From positions 196,852,289-196,916,288 of the forward strand of contig OX336391.1 in NCBI GenBank assembly GCA_946902985.2: DNA of 64,000 nt, in the 5' to 3' direction. The notes below the pieces were generated by a model that saw only the letters and a list, made by a program, of their open reading frames with translations, had not been told where the DNA came from and did no database searches. Origin of the DNA: Meconema thalassinum. Lineage: Eukaryota > Arthropoda > Insecta > Orthoptera > Tettigoniidae. Positions within the stretch are counted from its first letter, which is position 1, and each line of letters opens with the position of its first letter. Of this stretch, positions 1 to 11,524 are shown piece by piece. Both the position numbers and the translations under genes were made by a program.

Positions 1-1124
1 TGTATACGTTTTACTAACACGGAACACAGCTACATGCTTTGCCAAGAATATATGCGTTCTAATTTCGTTTACAATAACACACAAAGCAACATGGCCCGTC
101 ATATCTGTTGTGTAGCTTACATACCAAGGTTGGGCGACAAGTGACAACATACTTTAGTTGCTGATACAGTGGGATATGGTGTGATCGCTCTTCAATACAA
201 ACAAATATCATTGGGCGCCACTCATATACACAATGAGAATGAAATAGAGAACACGAAATCTCTCCTACTGGGCAGAAGGACAATAGGACTTGCTTATGCC
301 TGCCCCCCCCCCCCTCTTGTAGAAATAATAAATTGAAAGAATAAATATGGAAATCACAAAATAACAATTTCGGAGTAGAATGATAGAAAGAAAAGTTATT
401 ATATTCAATGACTCAATATATAAATTGCTATACGGAGAGTGCCGTACATCACATGTTCCATTGGCTACCTACGATTACTTGTGGTTGGGCTATTATGTAT
501 ATTCTGATGTACTTTATGTTCCGCAAACTTGCGACATATCTACTTTAGCCCTCAAAGCATCAATTCATGGACACATCTCCATTATTTAGAGATAAAATTC
601 TTCTCTTTTAATGAATTACCGTCACTAGGACATGTGAAATATCGTCAAATTTTTAACAAAGAATCACTTCTCTACCAAACAATTATATAAGAAAAGAACT
701 TTTACCAAAGTTTGTATATAGCGACCTAGATCACTATCGATTTCTAATCAATGCATTAGTTCGACGTTATACCGTGTCGCTCCTTAATGACCTATACATC
801 GTAGTAGGATTTGCTTCGTATTGAGCAGAATGCCAAAAATAAAACAGCCTGGTTACTTATTTCTATTCCTTAACTGAGAACTTTCCGATTAATTTACATA
901 AGAACTATACATAACAATTAATGACGAGGAGTGTGTGTGCAGATCCCAGATCTGTCACAAAGGACAATTCGAACTTCCATTATTTGAAATTGTCATTAAT
1001 TCCAAGATATTTGGCGGTCTCTTCAACTTCATATTAACCCTGAAACGGTAACGTAGTGCCTTAGTTTAGCTTTGAAGGACATTGGACGTCTTTCGTAAAT
1101 GTCTTTGGTAAAATGTTTAGACAT
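1..1124. other. Intergenic sequence, no gene recognised
   Basis: AT-rich sequence without a convincing open frame or repeat match elsewhere in the window. It holds a poly-C run of 12 at 303-314. The short frames here show no motif, splice context or similarity to anything I recognise. Confidence 0.5.
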
Positions 1125-2165
1125 TATTTTTTTTTATTAATCCATGACACGAAAGCATCTTTTTCACGAATTTTAGGTTCCATTCATTCACCCAGGTATT
1201 TGAATTTCTCTACCTGTGTTATTATTTGTCCTCCATTCGCCATAAGTTCTCTGCGTTATGACTTGATGTTCATTATAAACTGCGTTTTCTCAAACGAAAT
1301 CTGAAGCTCTGCCGTTGCTGCATGCACCTGTAATTGCTTGATTTGTTGTGTGGCCATGTCAAGAGAATTAGAAAAAATTGCAACATCTTCTGATAAAGCT
1401 ATACAGTCGATTCTCATATTCTTGTTCTTTCAACGTAGTATGACCCCATTCTCTACATCATCCATACACAATATTCTTTACACCATTCTCGAATAACTTT
1501 CTCGAGAACACAGTTGAATAACAGAGGTAATAATAATAATAATAATAATATCGTATGGCCTTGGGTACCGGGTGCAAGCTTTGTTATTTGACACCCAGAG
1601 GGTAGCTTGCATGTCGAATTTCGTTGTTCCTTGAAGCACTATGAAAGTCAAGGAGGTTAGATGTTATCTAAGCTCCTTGAACACTATATTGCATTCGAGT
1701 AGAGAAATGAGGAACTTAATGTTGGCGGAAAATCCCGAGATTAATTTTACCATTATGAACACGGCCTACTGAATCCAAAAGGGTTCTTTGACATGACAAC
1801 ATCGTATGACATGCGTGTCGTATTTTTGCCGCCCTTCAAATATCACTTACCTCGGCCAGGAGCGAACCTGCAAGCTTGGAGTTAGTAGACCAACACGTTA
1901 ACCACTCACCCACCGTGGCAAGCTAATAACAGAGGTGAGAGCCCTTCTCCCTCTCTCACCCCTGTCCGTATTGCGAAGGATTTAGAAATCTCTCCCCTGA
2001 ATTTCAATTTGAAGGCTGTGATCAACAGGTTTAGGCGAATGATTGCTCTTTTCTTATTATCTAAACCAAATTCTCTTAAAAACTGGATCAGGGTACATAG
2101 ATCCAGCGAGTCTTAAGCCTTCTTGAAATCAACAAAGTTCACCAAAAATTTGTTACTTCTCAGAT
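1125..2165 (-). pseudogene. Decayed non-LTR retrotransposon reverse transcriptase fragment
   Basis: Reading the minus strand gives recognisable pieces of a LINE reverse transcriptase. VNFVDFKKA lies at 2142-2117 (the FxDFxKAFD region, its catalytic-side Asp kept). A REGEGLSPLLF-like block at about 1960-1930 matches the GxxQGxxLSPLLF motif. DCIALSEDVAIF at 1411-1375 stands where YADD should be, so the catalytic YADD is lost. ISFEKTQF follows, and KFKYLGE at about 1210-1187 matches the usual FKYLG block. Stops and shifts break the frame, and the endonuclease and 3' end are absent, so it is dead. A SINE at 1529-1924 interrupts it. The clade is unassigned; the motif order fits RTE- or Jockey-like elements common in insects. 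Confidence 0.75.
1529..1924 (-). mobile_element. tRNA-headed SINE inserted in a LINE remnant
   Basis: Flanked by a 12-bp direct repeat AATAACAGAGGT at 1517-1528 and 1925-1936. On the minus strand the head near 1920 has a pol III A box-like TGAGTGGTTAACG and a B box-like AGGTTCGCTCCTGG. The tail at 1529-1550 is (TTA)n on the minus strand. Head, body, simple-repeat tail and duplication together define a retroposed SINE. It separates the two halves of the LINE RT remnant, so it is younger than that LINE. Confidence 0.85.
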
Positions 2166-2173
2166 TCAATGTC

Positions 2174-2520
2174 GCCTCCGTAGCGTAGCGGTCAGCATGG
2201 TTAGCTGCCGCCCCGGAGGTCCTGGGTTCGATTCCCGGCTCTGCCATGAAATTTGAAAAGTGGTATGAGGACTGGAACGGGGTCTACTCAGCCTCGGGTG
2301 GTCCAAATGAGTAAAGGGGGTTCGATTCCCACCTCAGCCATCCTCGAAGTGGTTTTCCGTGGTTTCCCACTTCGTCTTCGGGCAAATGCCGGGATGGTAC
2401 TGTCCCCGATCTCAGGATAGTAGGCTGTCAGATATCCGCCCCCTCAATCGGATTGCCAATAATCAAACGCACCGGCACAGCTACATCAATGAAAATGACA
2501 CTGACAGATACTATCGAGAT
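2174..2520 (+). mobile_element. tRNA-derived SINE
   Basis: Starts GCCTCCGTAGCGTAGCGGTC (A box-like) with B box GGGTTCGATTCCC at 2224-2236. A second TTCGATTCCCACC lies near 2311, followed by a body with GGGATGGTACTG also found in the minus-strand SINE at 34525-34818. The head resembles a tRNA gene but has no acceptor-stem closure and leads straight into a SINE body, so I call it a SINE. The 3' end is approximate and no target duplication was found. Confidence 0.7.
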
Positions 2521-4760
2521 TAGAGCACAATAGTTAACAAGAAATTATTGTGGAACACACCAACATATACGGGGGTTCATACTTACCTTTACTTACCTCT
2601 TAAATTTATCTCGGGGATGGGTTGTCAACTGGATCACTTAAAGTATGCCCTCACAATAACCTCCACCATGATATTAAAAATGAACCACAACGAAGACGAG
2701 AAACTTTAAACTGCACAATAATTTATTTCACATAAAGAATGAATTTAACAAAAATAAAACAACAAAATCCACGTGGCAATCAGAAGCCATCGACCACATA
2801 ACCATGTCCTCCTGTCGGACTTGTATACTCTACATACAATGTTTCAGCTTTCTCAAGCTCAAAATAACGTAAAAATAATAATGCACTTGGAATGGAAACG
2901 GGATTTGGGACGAGACACATATATCAATTGTTTTGCGTGTTTATACACATCACATTTTATTTATAGCCACAAGGCTATTATGTAAACGTCCTTGGCCTCT
3001 ATCATACAGTTGTCCGGGCCAGCTGCAATGCACCTGCATCGTCAAAGTGGACTCACATGTCCGGTCAACCCTAGTATAAGCGAGTTACATCAGAGCTAAG
3101 CTCTCCCTTTCAAAACACGTTAAATGTCCACATCTCAACTGAAATATTATCACGCAAATGTTTTAAATGCTCCATTCAAACACCAGAGGAATACTCCAAT
3201 AATCCTAAATCATGTTTAATTGTTCAAACCACTTGTTTAATTAGCGTTGTTTAGAGTATAAAAAACAAAACTCTAAATGTTAATAACAAAAGTTCATTAA
3301 TTATTTATATCAATAATAAATTGTTTATAACAATGTCAAACGACAATTGAAAATTTTATACTCGCCTCTATTAATCCCTTTCATTTCATATTATTTAACA
3401 AAGATATTTACAAAATTATTTTACAATATTAATATTGTTTATATTATTTATATAAGAAATACATTAAACCACACGTTTATCCGGTTGATAATTACTCAAA
3501 TTGTGGTGATATAATCGACCAATGAAGGTTAGTTATATTTAAATGTCAAATTCAGGTTTAATAAGGTTTAATAATTATTATTAATATTTGTGACGGTAAC
3601 CTCCATTCAAAATCTTCATCTCAAATTATTTAACACTCTTGTTAACTTTAACAGTATCTTCACATGAATAACTTTCAAAGAACCAGGACAATACATTCAG
3701 CGGAAAAATACTTCGCTCAAACGCACAAAATTGCTCAACAATAGGCCCAGAATTCATCATATATCTTCATATATATGGCATCAAAATCTTCCAAATTACA
3801 TACAAAAACCTCCACTCATAAATTCAACAACTTCATTTATTACTGTGGGAACCTCCTTCATTATTCAAGGGCATTACTCATCAGCGACTTTTACAGGTCC
3901 ACTGAACTAACGATTATACATCCATTGTTCCTCTTCAAAAATTCTTATATTCATCAATTGTATTAATGACTGTTATTATTTAACCTTCGTGGGTTTCATT
4001 CATGAATCGATATGAAGTAAAAACTTGCCAATCACAAATAAATTTAATAGCAAATACGATTAGACACTCCTCCCTGGTCTATCAAAATTGAGATTAATAT
4101 CTTCAAAGTAACGCAGTATAAAAATACTATCTTCAATCAAAGTTCATCTAAACTGCATAAATAGTCGAATAGAATACAATTAGACTGTGGAATGCAAACA
4201 TTATTGTTCCAATCTAGAATTGAGAAAAACTCCTATCAAATGTTCATTACTATAGTGTATTCAATAAATCGTAATCAAAGTTCATATTTCATAAAATTGT
4301 CTATAATGCAATGATAAATGTCTATGTTGCAATCATGTTCATAAGACGACTAGTATTTCAAAGATCGTCGATAACGTATTATATTTTAACGCTCTAAAAT
4401 CATTTAATCATTCTTCTTTCTTGAGGATGACAGATAATTGGTCAAAGTAATTTACTGAATAGAATTACTTTAATAAATTGACACGCTGTCTGACTTCAAA
4501 TCTGCCATAGCAAATCGTTAACTTTACAGTCAAATCGTGACTACAAAAATATGCAAATTATTGAAAGAATCTAAATTATCAGTCTCAACTGATCCAAAAT
4601 TATTTAAGTATGCCAATGACATAACAATGTCTCAACAAAGCGTAGAAAAAGGCATAAATCATCGAAGTGTACTGAGTACAGAAATGACAAGCAAGAAAAT
4701 GGGGCAAAAGATAGGACAAAAATTATGGGAAAAATGGTTGCTCAGATATCGCTACATGAC
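2521..4760. other. AT-rich stretch, no gene seen
   Basis: Strongly AT-rich in the middle (about 3200-4500) with only short frames and no protein motif. I see no terminal repeats or match to another part of the window. It could be intronic sequence or an eroded element. Confidence 0.5.
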
Positions 4761-5147
4761 TCAAATAATACAAGAAACGTTCACGACTACCTTATCTGTT
4801 GATTGAAGTTCTAGAGGAAAGTTTTCAAAGAAAACTGCTGTTGGTTCCATTTCACCAGCGTGAAGATGTGCTCCGACCTCGAACCTGGAATCAGCGTCCT
4901 CGGAGAATCGAATTGCTTCCTCCTCCGGAAATTGCACTGCTCCATGTATCCGAATGACATCCTTCTGGCAAAACTCTTCTTTATGAGCCGGGTCCACCCT
5001 GGCCTCTCTAGAAAGTTCCCTGAAGTTCCAGTCGTAATTCGCCATGAAGTTTATTGCAGTTATTTCCGCAGAAATATTTATAATCGTGGAGTATGAAAAT
5101 ATTTCCACTGTCATTTGATATAATTCAGCGATGGATTCACGATGCAT
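4761..5147 (-). CDS. Unrecognised minus-strand open frame
   Basis: A 128-codon frame. A likelier internal start is the Met at about 5043 (MANYDWNFRELSREARVDP...). From there the peptide is acidic and charged, including QFPEEEAIRFSEDADSRFE, which looks more protein-like than the other short frames nearby. I do not recognise the family. Sequence on its 5' side (about 5150-5800 on the minus strand) resembles a leader without a gene. A retroelement gag start or a stray host exon are both possible. No splice sites, signal peptide or neighbouring domain support a function. Confidence 0.2.
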   Translation of the reverse strand: MHRESIAELYQMTVEIFSYSTIINISAEITAINFMANYDWNFRELSREARVDPAHKEEFCQKDVIRIHGAVQFPEEEAIRFSEDADSRFEVGAHLHAGEMEPTAVFFENFPLELQSTDKVVVNVSCII

Positions 5148-6317
5148 GAGTGTAGTTGGATGTTCACTACATGCTCGCTTTTGTAGAATGACGATTAACG
5201 AAGTTCCATGCTGTTACTTCACTCCATCGATATATGTCCCAATTGCATTAAAGCCTTAGCCTTCCATCTTCACTTCTGTTATAATCATTGAAAGCACTGC
5301 AAGATTATAATGTTCCATAATAGAATGTATCGTTGTAGCACCAAACGTATGCTCCAATATCACGGTTGCGATGCACGTGTCAGCCGTAGTGTATAATGTA
5401 GAATTTTAAAAGTGCTTCTCAGGTGGCGAGAAAATCACTTTTGTCTGCAGCCTTAAAGTGTCAATATCTTTCAAAGTATAACTGTGAAATTGTTCAAATG
5501 TTCTACACACCTCAATGTTGTACTGCCCAATTGAATTATAATAAAGGCAGAAGTTAACTCTTTATATCTTATCTGGTAGAAACGTTAATGTGAGCGTTAC
5601 AACTTCACCTAGTTTCGAACAGCGTAAAATGGAACTGCTCCGTGTTCGTTCGATGCGCCGGGCTTTAACCACACGCTAAAGACAACTTGCTTCACTTATT
5701 CACTCGAAAATGACTCTATGACATCTGAAATATATATGCGGTATCAGCGGTATGAGAGATATGAGAGAATATGAGAGCTCCTCTCTCCTGTGCACGACCT
5801 TTTATCAACTTCTTAAGGGGCGTATCCATCCCTTCCATAGTTCGTTCCTCCGTCATTGCTAGAAGTTTTAACTTTGGCTATACTTGACGGATTCTCAAAT
5901 TTCAAAAACTCAAAATTAATTTCTTCAAAATTCAAAATCAATGCCATAACTGAAAATAGATTTCCACAAATCTGCATGCCAAAAGTAATCAAATATCGTA
6001 GTTTCAGCAATCTCCGTCTTCCTTCCAAACTATCGTTCATTGGTTCGAGTCTCTCCTCCAATAGCGTAACTTCTTCCTTAGCACGATACCTTGTTTCCTG
6101 CGACTGCGTCGTAAATCTCAGATCTTTCTCGAACAAAATCATGACGTCACCAAGAATCTCAGCTCAACCAGCCTACTTGCATGAATTCTACGTCATCCGT
6201 GCCTACGTCATGAATATACACGTCACAACTATGACATCCATAACTTTATTCATTTATGCCAATACAGCCTTCGTGGTCTCAATATAATTCAATTTACTGG
6301 GGCAGTACCTACTGTAA
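5148..6317. other. Non-coding stretch with two overlapping open frames
   Basis: Contains a minus-strand 109-codon frame (5813-6142) rich in Glu, Arg and Leu and an overlapping plus-strand frame (5856-6287). Neither shows a motif I recognise and they cannot both be genes. No SINE head or LTR boundary was identified. Confidence 0.4.
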
Positions 6318-6560
6318 GGCCACGGCCGCCTCCTTCCCCCTTCCTACCCTATCCATCCCAATCTTCAATCCCTTCCCATCCCTCAAGAGGCCCCTGTTCG
6401 CTTTGCAGGCGAGGCCGCCTGGGCGAAGTGCTGATCACACCTCCCCAGTTGTATCCATCCCGACCAGATGTTCCAAGCTCCAGGACACTGCCCATAGAGG
6501 CGGTAGTGGTGAGTTCCCTCGCTGAGTCCGTGGGAACCACCAACCTAGAGGGTAAATTGA
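6318..6560 (+). repeat. GC-rich SINE-tail-like module
   Basis: Begins AGGCCACGGCCGCCTCC, a phrase that also follows the SINE body at 26734 and appears in antisense in the SINE at 42430-42673. It is sharply more GC-rich than its surroundings. It is probably the 3' part of the same SINE superfamily without its head; this is inference from shared phrases only. Confidence 0.45.
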
Positions 6561-6567
6561 CTAAATA

Positions 6568-7697
6568 AACAAGTAGTTCCGTGAAGAACTATACAGCCTA
6601 TTTTCATATATCCTGCTCATGTTAATTGCCTCTATCAACATACAAAATTTCAGTTTAATTGCTGTAACAGATTCGTAGATATTGAGAACCGTCTAAATAT
6701 TTCAGATAGTCGCAATGTTGGATTTTTATTTTTGTACTACTACATTAACATTATTGTGTACGTGTGGTATTCAAACTTCAATCGCATGATTAGAACACAA
6801 GAAGTCAAAACGAGATTTTAAAATTACGCACAGCAGCCATTTTGTGATTATGCAAACAATCGAAATAAATTAGGTGCCAGTGGATCAACATTTGTATAAG
6901 CATTTAACGTGCAACGTTTCACGGCAATCGGATAGTTAATTCGCGAGAAACGTCCATTTAAATATTTTTACTTCGCGTCGCCGCCATGTTGGATTTGTGC
7001 TCACCAGGTTACTGAAAGTCCTATAGGTGAACATATGTTCATAGTCTCTATGAACATTAAAAAATCAGTTTGGTTGCTGTAAAAGATTCATAGATATTGA
7101 GAACCATCTAAATATTTCGGAAGCTCGCCATTTAGGATTGTTATATGTATAGGCCATAGAGTTATGTACCATTCAAGGACAATTATTGCCTAGCTTCATT
7201 ATTCAAACTTTCAGTTCGATCACATGATTACGACACAAGAATAAAAACTTAATTTAAAAATTTCGCACAGCCGCCATATTGAGGTTATGTAAACAATTGC
7301 ATTAAATTAGATGGCAGTGCATTACAATCTGCAAAATCATTTACTGTACCACATTTCACTGCGCTCAGAGAGTTAACTCACGAGAAAAGTCTATTAAAAT
7401 ATTTCAAATTCTCTTGGTCGCCATGTTCGTTTTGTACTTTACAGGTTTATGAAATATACATAGATAAACTTGTATCAGTACCCTTTATCACCGTACACAA
7501 TTTCAGTCCGATATCGGTAATAGTTTCGGAGATATTGAATGCTAGTGAAATATTTCACACAACCGCCATGATGGATTGGTGAGACGTAACAAGATTTGAA
7601 GCGCACGGTCGAGGTCACCGGGAATAGTGCTATGAACTTACCGAGTTTCAATGAAATCGCTCCAGCCGTTTAGATTTTATTAGGGGGGGGACACACA

Positions 7698-7751
<54 letters not shown>

Positions 7752-7810
7752 ACACACACGGACAAAAGGTGATCTCATAAGCCTATTTTTTCAAAATTGA
7801 AAATAGGCTA
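6568..7810 (+). mobile_element. Family A dispersed repeat, full copy
   Basis: Begins AACAAGTAGTTCCGTGAAGA, then AGCCTATTTTCA at 6595. It ends with a hairpin, AGCCTATTTTTTCA then TGAAAATAGGCT at about 7799-7810. The two terminal 12-mers are reverse complements. The interior repeats blocks around phrases such as CGCCATGTTGGATT, and a CA/CG dinucleotide tract (about 7688-7759) precedes the 3' hairpin. No protein is encoded. The same layout recurs at 11525, 22013 and 62877 (plus) and 24958 and 45669 (minus). I read it as a non-autonomous element; the class (TIR MITE or Helitron-like) is unresolved. Confidence 0.75.
7688..7759. repeat. CA/CG dinucleotide microsatellite
   Basis: Runs of CA, then CG, then CA at the fixed pre-terminal position of family A, directly after a G-run. 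Equivalent tracts occur near 12512, 23450 and 45720. Confidence 0.9.
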
Positions 7811-8084
7811 AAAAAATAAAAATAAAAAATTCTCAGATTCATGTATGATAGAATTGATTTTAGATTCATGATTTGCTCAACTCAAGAGCGTCACTTTTGA
7901 AATCGTACTTGGTATTCGCTCAGTTGTCAATCGAGCTGTGTTTTCGCTCTCGTTTGAAGCGCTTTTGCGAGATTCTTGTATGTCATCGAGAGGAGTGATA
8001 TTCCACGATATTTGTTTACGTCCGCTTCATCACCTTTCATGTGCTGGGGGTGAATTTTATTAATGTCATTATCATTATTATTGT

Positions 8085-8321
8085 CCGGCTCCGTGGCAAA
8101 ATGGTTAGCACGCTAAGGTTTGGCCCGAAGTGCCCCGGGTTCGATTCCCGGCCGAGCCATCAGGGATTTTAATCTCCTGGGGTTAATTCCTGTGGCTCGG
8201 GGACTGGGTGTCAGTAACGTCATCTTCACTTCATCCTCATTACGACGCGCAGGTCACCCGCGGGCGTCAACTAGAAAGACCTGCACTCGGTCTCTCCGGA
8301 AGCCACAGGATCATTACATTA
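8085..8321 (+). mobile_element. tRNA-derived SINE with 12-bp target duplication
   Basis: Flanked by CATTATTATTGT at 8073-8084 and 8322-8333. The head GGCTCCGTGGCAAAATGGTTAG gives an A box, and GGGTTCGATTCCCGG near 8147 a B box. The tail is short ATTAC repeats. The duplication and tail identify a retroposed insertion, not a tRNA gene. Confidence 0.9.
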
Positions 8322-8333
8322 CATTATTATTGT

Positions 8334-8895
8334 TATTATTGTGGCTTTTAAAACACCCCAAAGTAATTAATACATTTGGCTGTGGATGTCTGTTGACAAT
8401 TTATATTACATCAGTGAAGTAATTAATTAATTCAATCTAATTAAGCATTATTTGTTGAAGTGGCACGGTGAAGATGTGTTAATTGAATCACCAGAAATCC
8501 TGATGAGGTCAGCGTTAATTCTAGACACTGAACTTAGCAGGACAAAGGGAAAGGAAAACAAGCTTTAAATCAACTTAACTCTTGCTCTGTTTGAATCCAA
8601 TTTGTTTGGATAGATCTTTATGGCTCGTCCTCTCTTCCAAAACAACTTCACTTGTGTTTCTGGGACTCGGGCGAACAGCTGTGGCTGACGTATGAAGCTC
8701 TACTCTACTCGTGGATGCTCGAAGGAGAGACTTGTGATTTAATTGTCAATGCTGCTCTCAACTGTAAGTTAATAGGTTTTCACTGAATTGCAAGCATAGT
8801 GATTAAGTCAGTACGGAAACTACATTTCTAGACTTCAATGCATCTTAAGAGGGTGCAACATCAAGGGATCTACGTAATTAAGGAATTAATAAACT
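8334..8895. other. Intergenic sequence, nothing recognised
   Basis: No SINE head, coding motif or long repeat match was seen between the SINE and the family E copy. Confidence 0.45.
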
Positions 8896-9179
8896 AATCT
8901 ATATATATAAAGCTCAATGTTTGTCTGTCTGTCTGTCTGTCTGTTATGTATACAAATCCACACCGTTTCACCGATCTGAACCAAAATTTGTATACTTACC
9001 CTTCGGAACCCTGCGGGTAACCCTGTCCACTTGAAATTTCGGACAGACCATCCCATTCTCTGCATTTAGGCCCTTTGGTCCAAATCCACACCGTTTCACC
9101 GATCAGAACCAAAATGTGTATACTTACCGTCTGGAACCCTTCGAGTAACACTGTCTGCTTGAAATTGCGGACAGACCAC

Positions 9180-9820
9180 TCCATTCTCGGAAAGAGGACA
9201 GGGTCCGTCCCAAAGGCAATGGAGAAAAGGGGTAAAACCGGACCCGCTCAGGAAACCCTCAGGGTTGCCAGTTCCCGAACTCACCAGCCATGAGCCCTAG
9301 AGGATGTAGCACTATCCAGGGTGCACCAGAAGTGGTGAGGCTACACACACCCTGCCTCCTTGAGGGTCTTCAGCAGAAGACATGAGATATTAAGAAAAGA
9401 AAAAGAAGGCTGACACCTCGATGAATGAGGCTATCAGGAATGATTAGACATGGGCCAATTAAGGCGGGAAAGTGAAAGAGTCGCTAGGCCTCGGATACCC
9501 TGATACCATCGGGGTCGGAAGAGAACAAGAGTTTGACCAAGGGAGGCTGACAGGAAAGAGAACTGAAAGGAGCCCGGCACCAGTAAGTAGAAGCAATGCC
9601 GGACACAGCTGGGGTCCTGTGGTCGCACACCCACGTCCCACAAGTTGTGAGACCCTGGTGGGTGGAGGGGGGAGGAGGAGGCAGGTGTGAGAATAGCTTG
9701 AAGATTCATCGCGAGGTGGCATGGGAGAAATGTCCGGACCCCGCCGTGTTACCTGGTATTGCTGACTATGCTGATGTTCATACAGGGTCTTCGCTCAAAC
9801 CACTGTAGTGTTACGAAAGA
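9180..9820. repeat. GC-rich unassigned block inside family E copy
   Basis: A markedly GC-rich island with overlapping short frames in several phases and no coherent protein. It lies between the 127-bp-type units and the rest of family E, so it is probably a separate insertion. The phrase CATCGGGGTCGGAAGAGAAC is distinctive and searchable. No target duplication was located. Confidence 0.4.
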
Positions 9821-10097
9821 ATGAGTGATTCACCGGTCAATGTGAATAGGACCGGGATCCCCCCCCCTGAACGTCTGTCATCATATATCGTCATCATCTG
9901 CGATATTCTCAGGTTCGTGCAGCTTGGACCCGAGCAGTACTCGATAAGCTGTTTCACTACACGCATCGAGTATAGGCCTAAGCAAGAAAATAACGTTCAG
10001 ATTTTGGAAGACATCGAAGGTAGAAATCTGAATTACCTATATCAGATTTAAAATTACACCAAGTTCGTTTAGTAGTCATTTTTCATTACCTTATTAT

Positions 10098-11050
10098 TAT
10101 CATCATAAGGGCAAATGACCTAGATGTTACGCCCATTATACCACTAATCACCACACACAATAAGTCTTTATCGCCTGTGAATTTTGAAATATTTCTTTCT
10201 ATCACGGTAGTTTGTAAGTTTGTCGTGTCAATTCAACAGTAGTATTCATTACCATCCTCATCAAAAGGGCAAATGACCTAGATGTTACGTCCATTATACT
10301 ACTAAGTAACACCACAGTATTCATCGCCTGTGATTTTTAAAATGTGTATTTCCATTAGTTTGTAAGTTTGATATACCCGTTCAGTAGTAGTTTTCTTCAT
10401 TATCATCCTCATCAAAGGGGCAAATGACCTAGATGTTACGTCCATTATACTACTAAGCAACACCAGAGTCTACCTAGCCTGTGATTTTAAAAATACGTAT
10501 TTCCATTAGTTTGTAAGTTTGATATACCCGTTCAGAAGTAGTAGTAGTCTTCATTGTCATCCTCATCAAAAGGGCAAATGACCTCTCATTTCTTTAAAGT
10601 ACGGTATCAATTTTTTCCCATTCGTTGATAAGTTACATGTGCCAGTAGTCGCTTCTATGTTCATCATCACTATGTAGAAGATGTTTTGCGTCAGAAGAAA
10701 AGACAACTGGATGCTCAGGAACGTTAACGATATATCGACTGCGAAATCTGGAAGCTTCTCTTTGAGGAATTGCTTCAGACATTTATCGTACATTTTAAAC
10801 CTTAACATGACGAAACTTTTAACCAGATAGCGATCTAAGTGGGAGCTCTTTGGCAAAAAATAATCAAGTCTTTCCCGAAATGTGAGTCCTAAAAAATAAT
10901 TTTTCTATTATTTTCTAAGTTTCATATGTCAGTTATGTAGTAATTTTCAATATCATCCTGATCAGAAGGGCAAATTACCTAGATGTTACGCCCTCAACGT
11001 CATTGGGGGCAAATGACCTAGAATTTAAGTCCATTATATTTCTAATCACC
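10098..11050 (-). repeat. ~155-bp tandem units of family E
   Basis: The phrase GGGCAAATGACCTAGATGTT recurs at about 10109, 10267, 10419, truncated at 10571, and again near 10968 and 11007. Spacing of the first four is 152-158 bp. Its reverse complement (ATAATGGACCTAACATTCAGG in variant form) occurs at 19138 in the plus-strand family E copy, which ties the two copies together. Confidence 0.8.
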
Positions 11051-11324
11051 ACCACATAAAGTCTTCTACGACTGAGATGTCACGAATTCTGGGACCGCTA
11101 ACGACATATCTCGACTCGGACTGAAGACAAATATCACGAGAATGATCATTATTTTACAGAGCCTTCCCATAGTGACTTAAGTATAAACATTGTCACTGGG
11201 TTTGATAATGTAAGAAATGAATACATAAATAAATATAATTTATGACGTTGAGTGTTAAGGAGACTGGAATATTATCATCATTCCACCGGGCGAAGCCGGG
11301 TACTACTGCTAGTAATAATAATAA

Positions 11325-11524
11325 TAATAATCAATCCATGTAATAAAGAGAGAATCTCAAAATTACAGAATGCCTATGGACTCACCAGGAACAGATACAA
11401 CAAAAAATCAACATCAAAAAACGCAGAATTAAGACGTTACACTAAAATAATCAAGCCTGAAACGCTATATGCCTAGGAAACCTTGATTATATTAGAGGCA
11501 GATCTGTCATTAAAGACGTAGATA
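11325..11524 (+). pseudogene. LINE RT C-terminal fragment, left part
   Basis: Translates as NKERISKLQNAYGLTRNRYN, then NAELRRYTKIIKPETLYA. This parallels the NAKLRHFNTVVRPVIMYD stretch of the better LINE fragment at 26952-27548. It stops at family A copy 11525-12612, after which LINE-like sequence resumes at 12613. An in-frame stop lies before ETL. It is a dead remnant of the region just C-terminal to the RT palm. Confidence 0.6.

Larger units (their letters stand above)
8896..11313 (-). mobile_element. Family E composite repeat, minus-strand copy
   Basis: Its 5' end on the minus strand is at 11313, CTAGCAGTAGTACCCGGCTTCGCCC. Its 3' end at about 8896 reads TATATATAGATT on the minus strand. 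The same start and a similar end (AGTATAGATTATG) bound the plus-strand copy at 18888-20970. It contains tandem units of two kinds: ~155-bp units at 10098-10620 and about two units of the 127-bp type at 8960-9190. No long reading frame is present. Start and end phrases of this type recur across arthropod repeats, but I cannot name the family. Confidence 0.6.

Noticed and set aside
8100..8160. tRNA gene
   Set aside because: A and B boxes are good, but the block lacks a paired acceptor stem, leads into a SINE body with tail and is flanked by a target duplication. The same holds for heads at 2174, 30232, 39904 and 63500.
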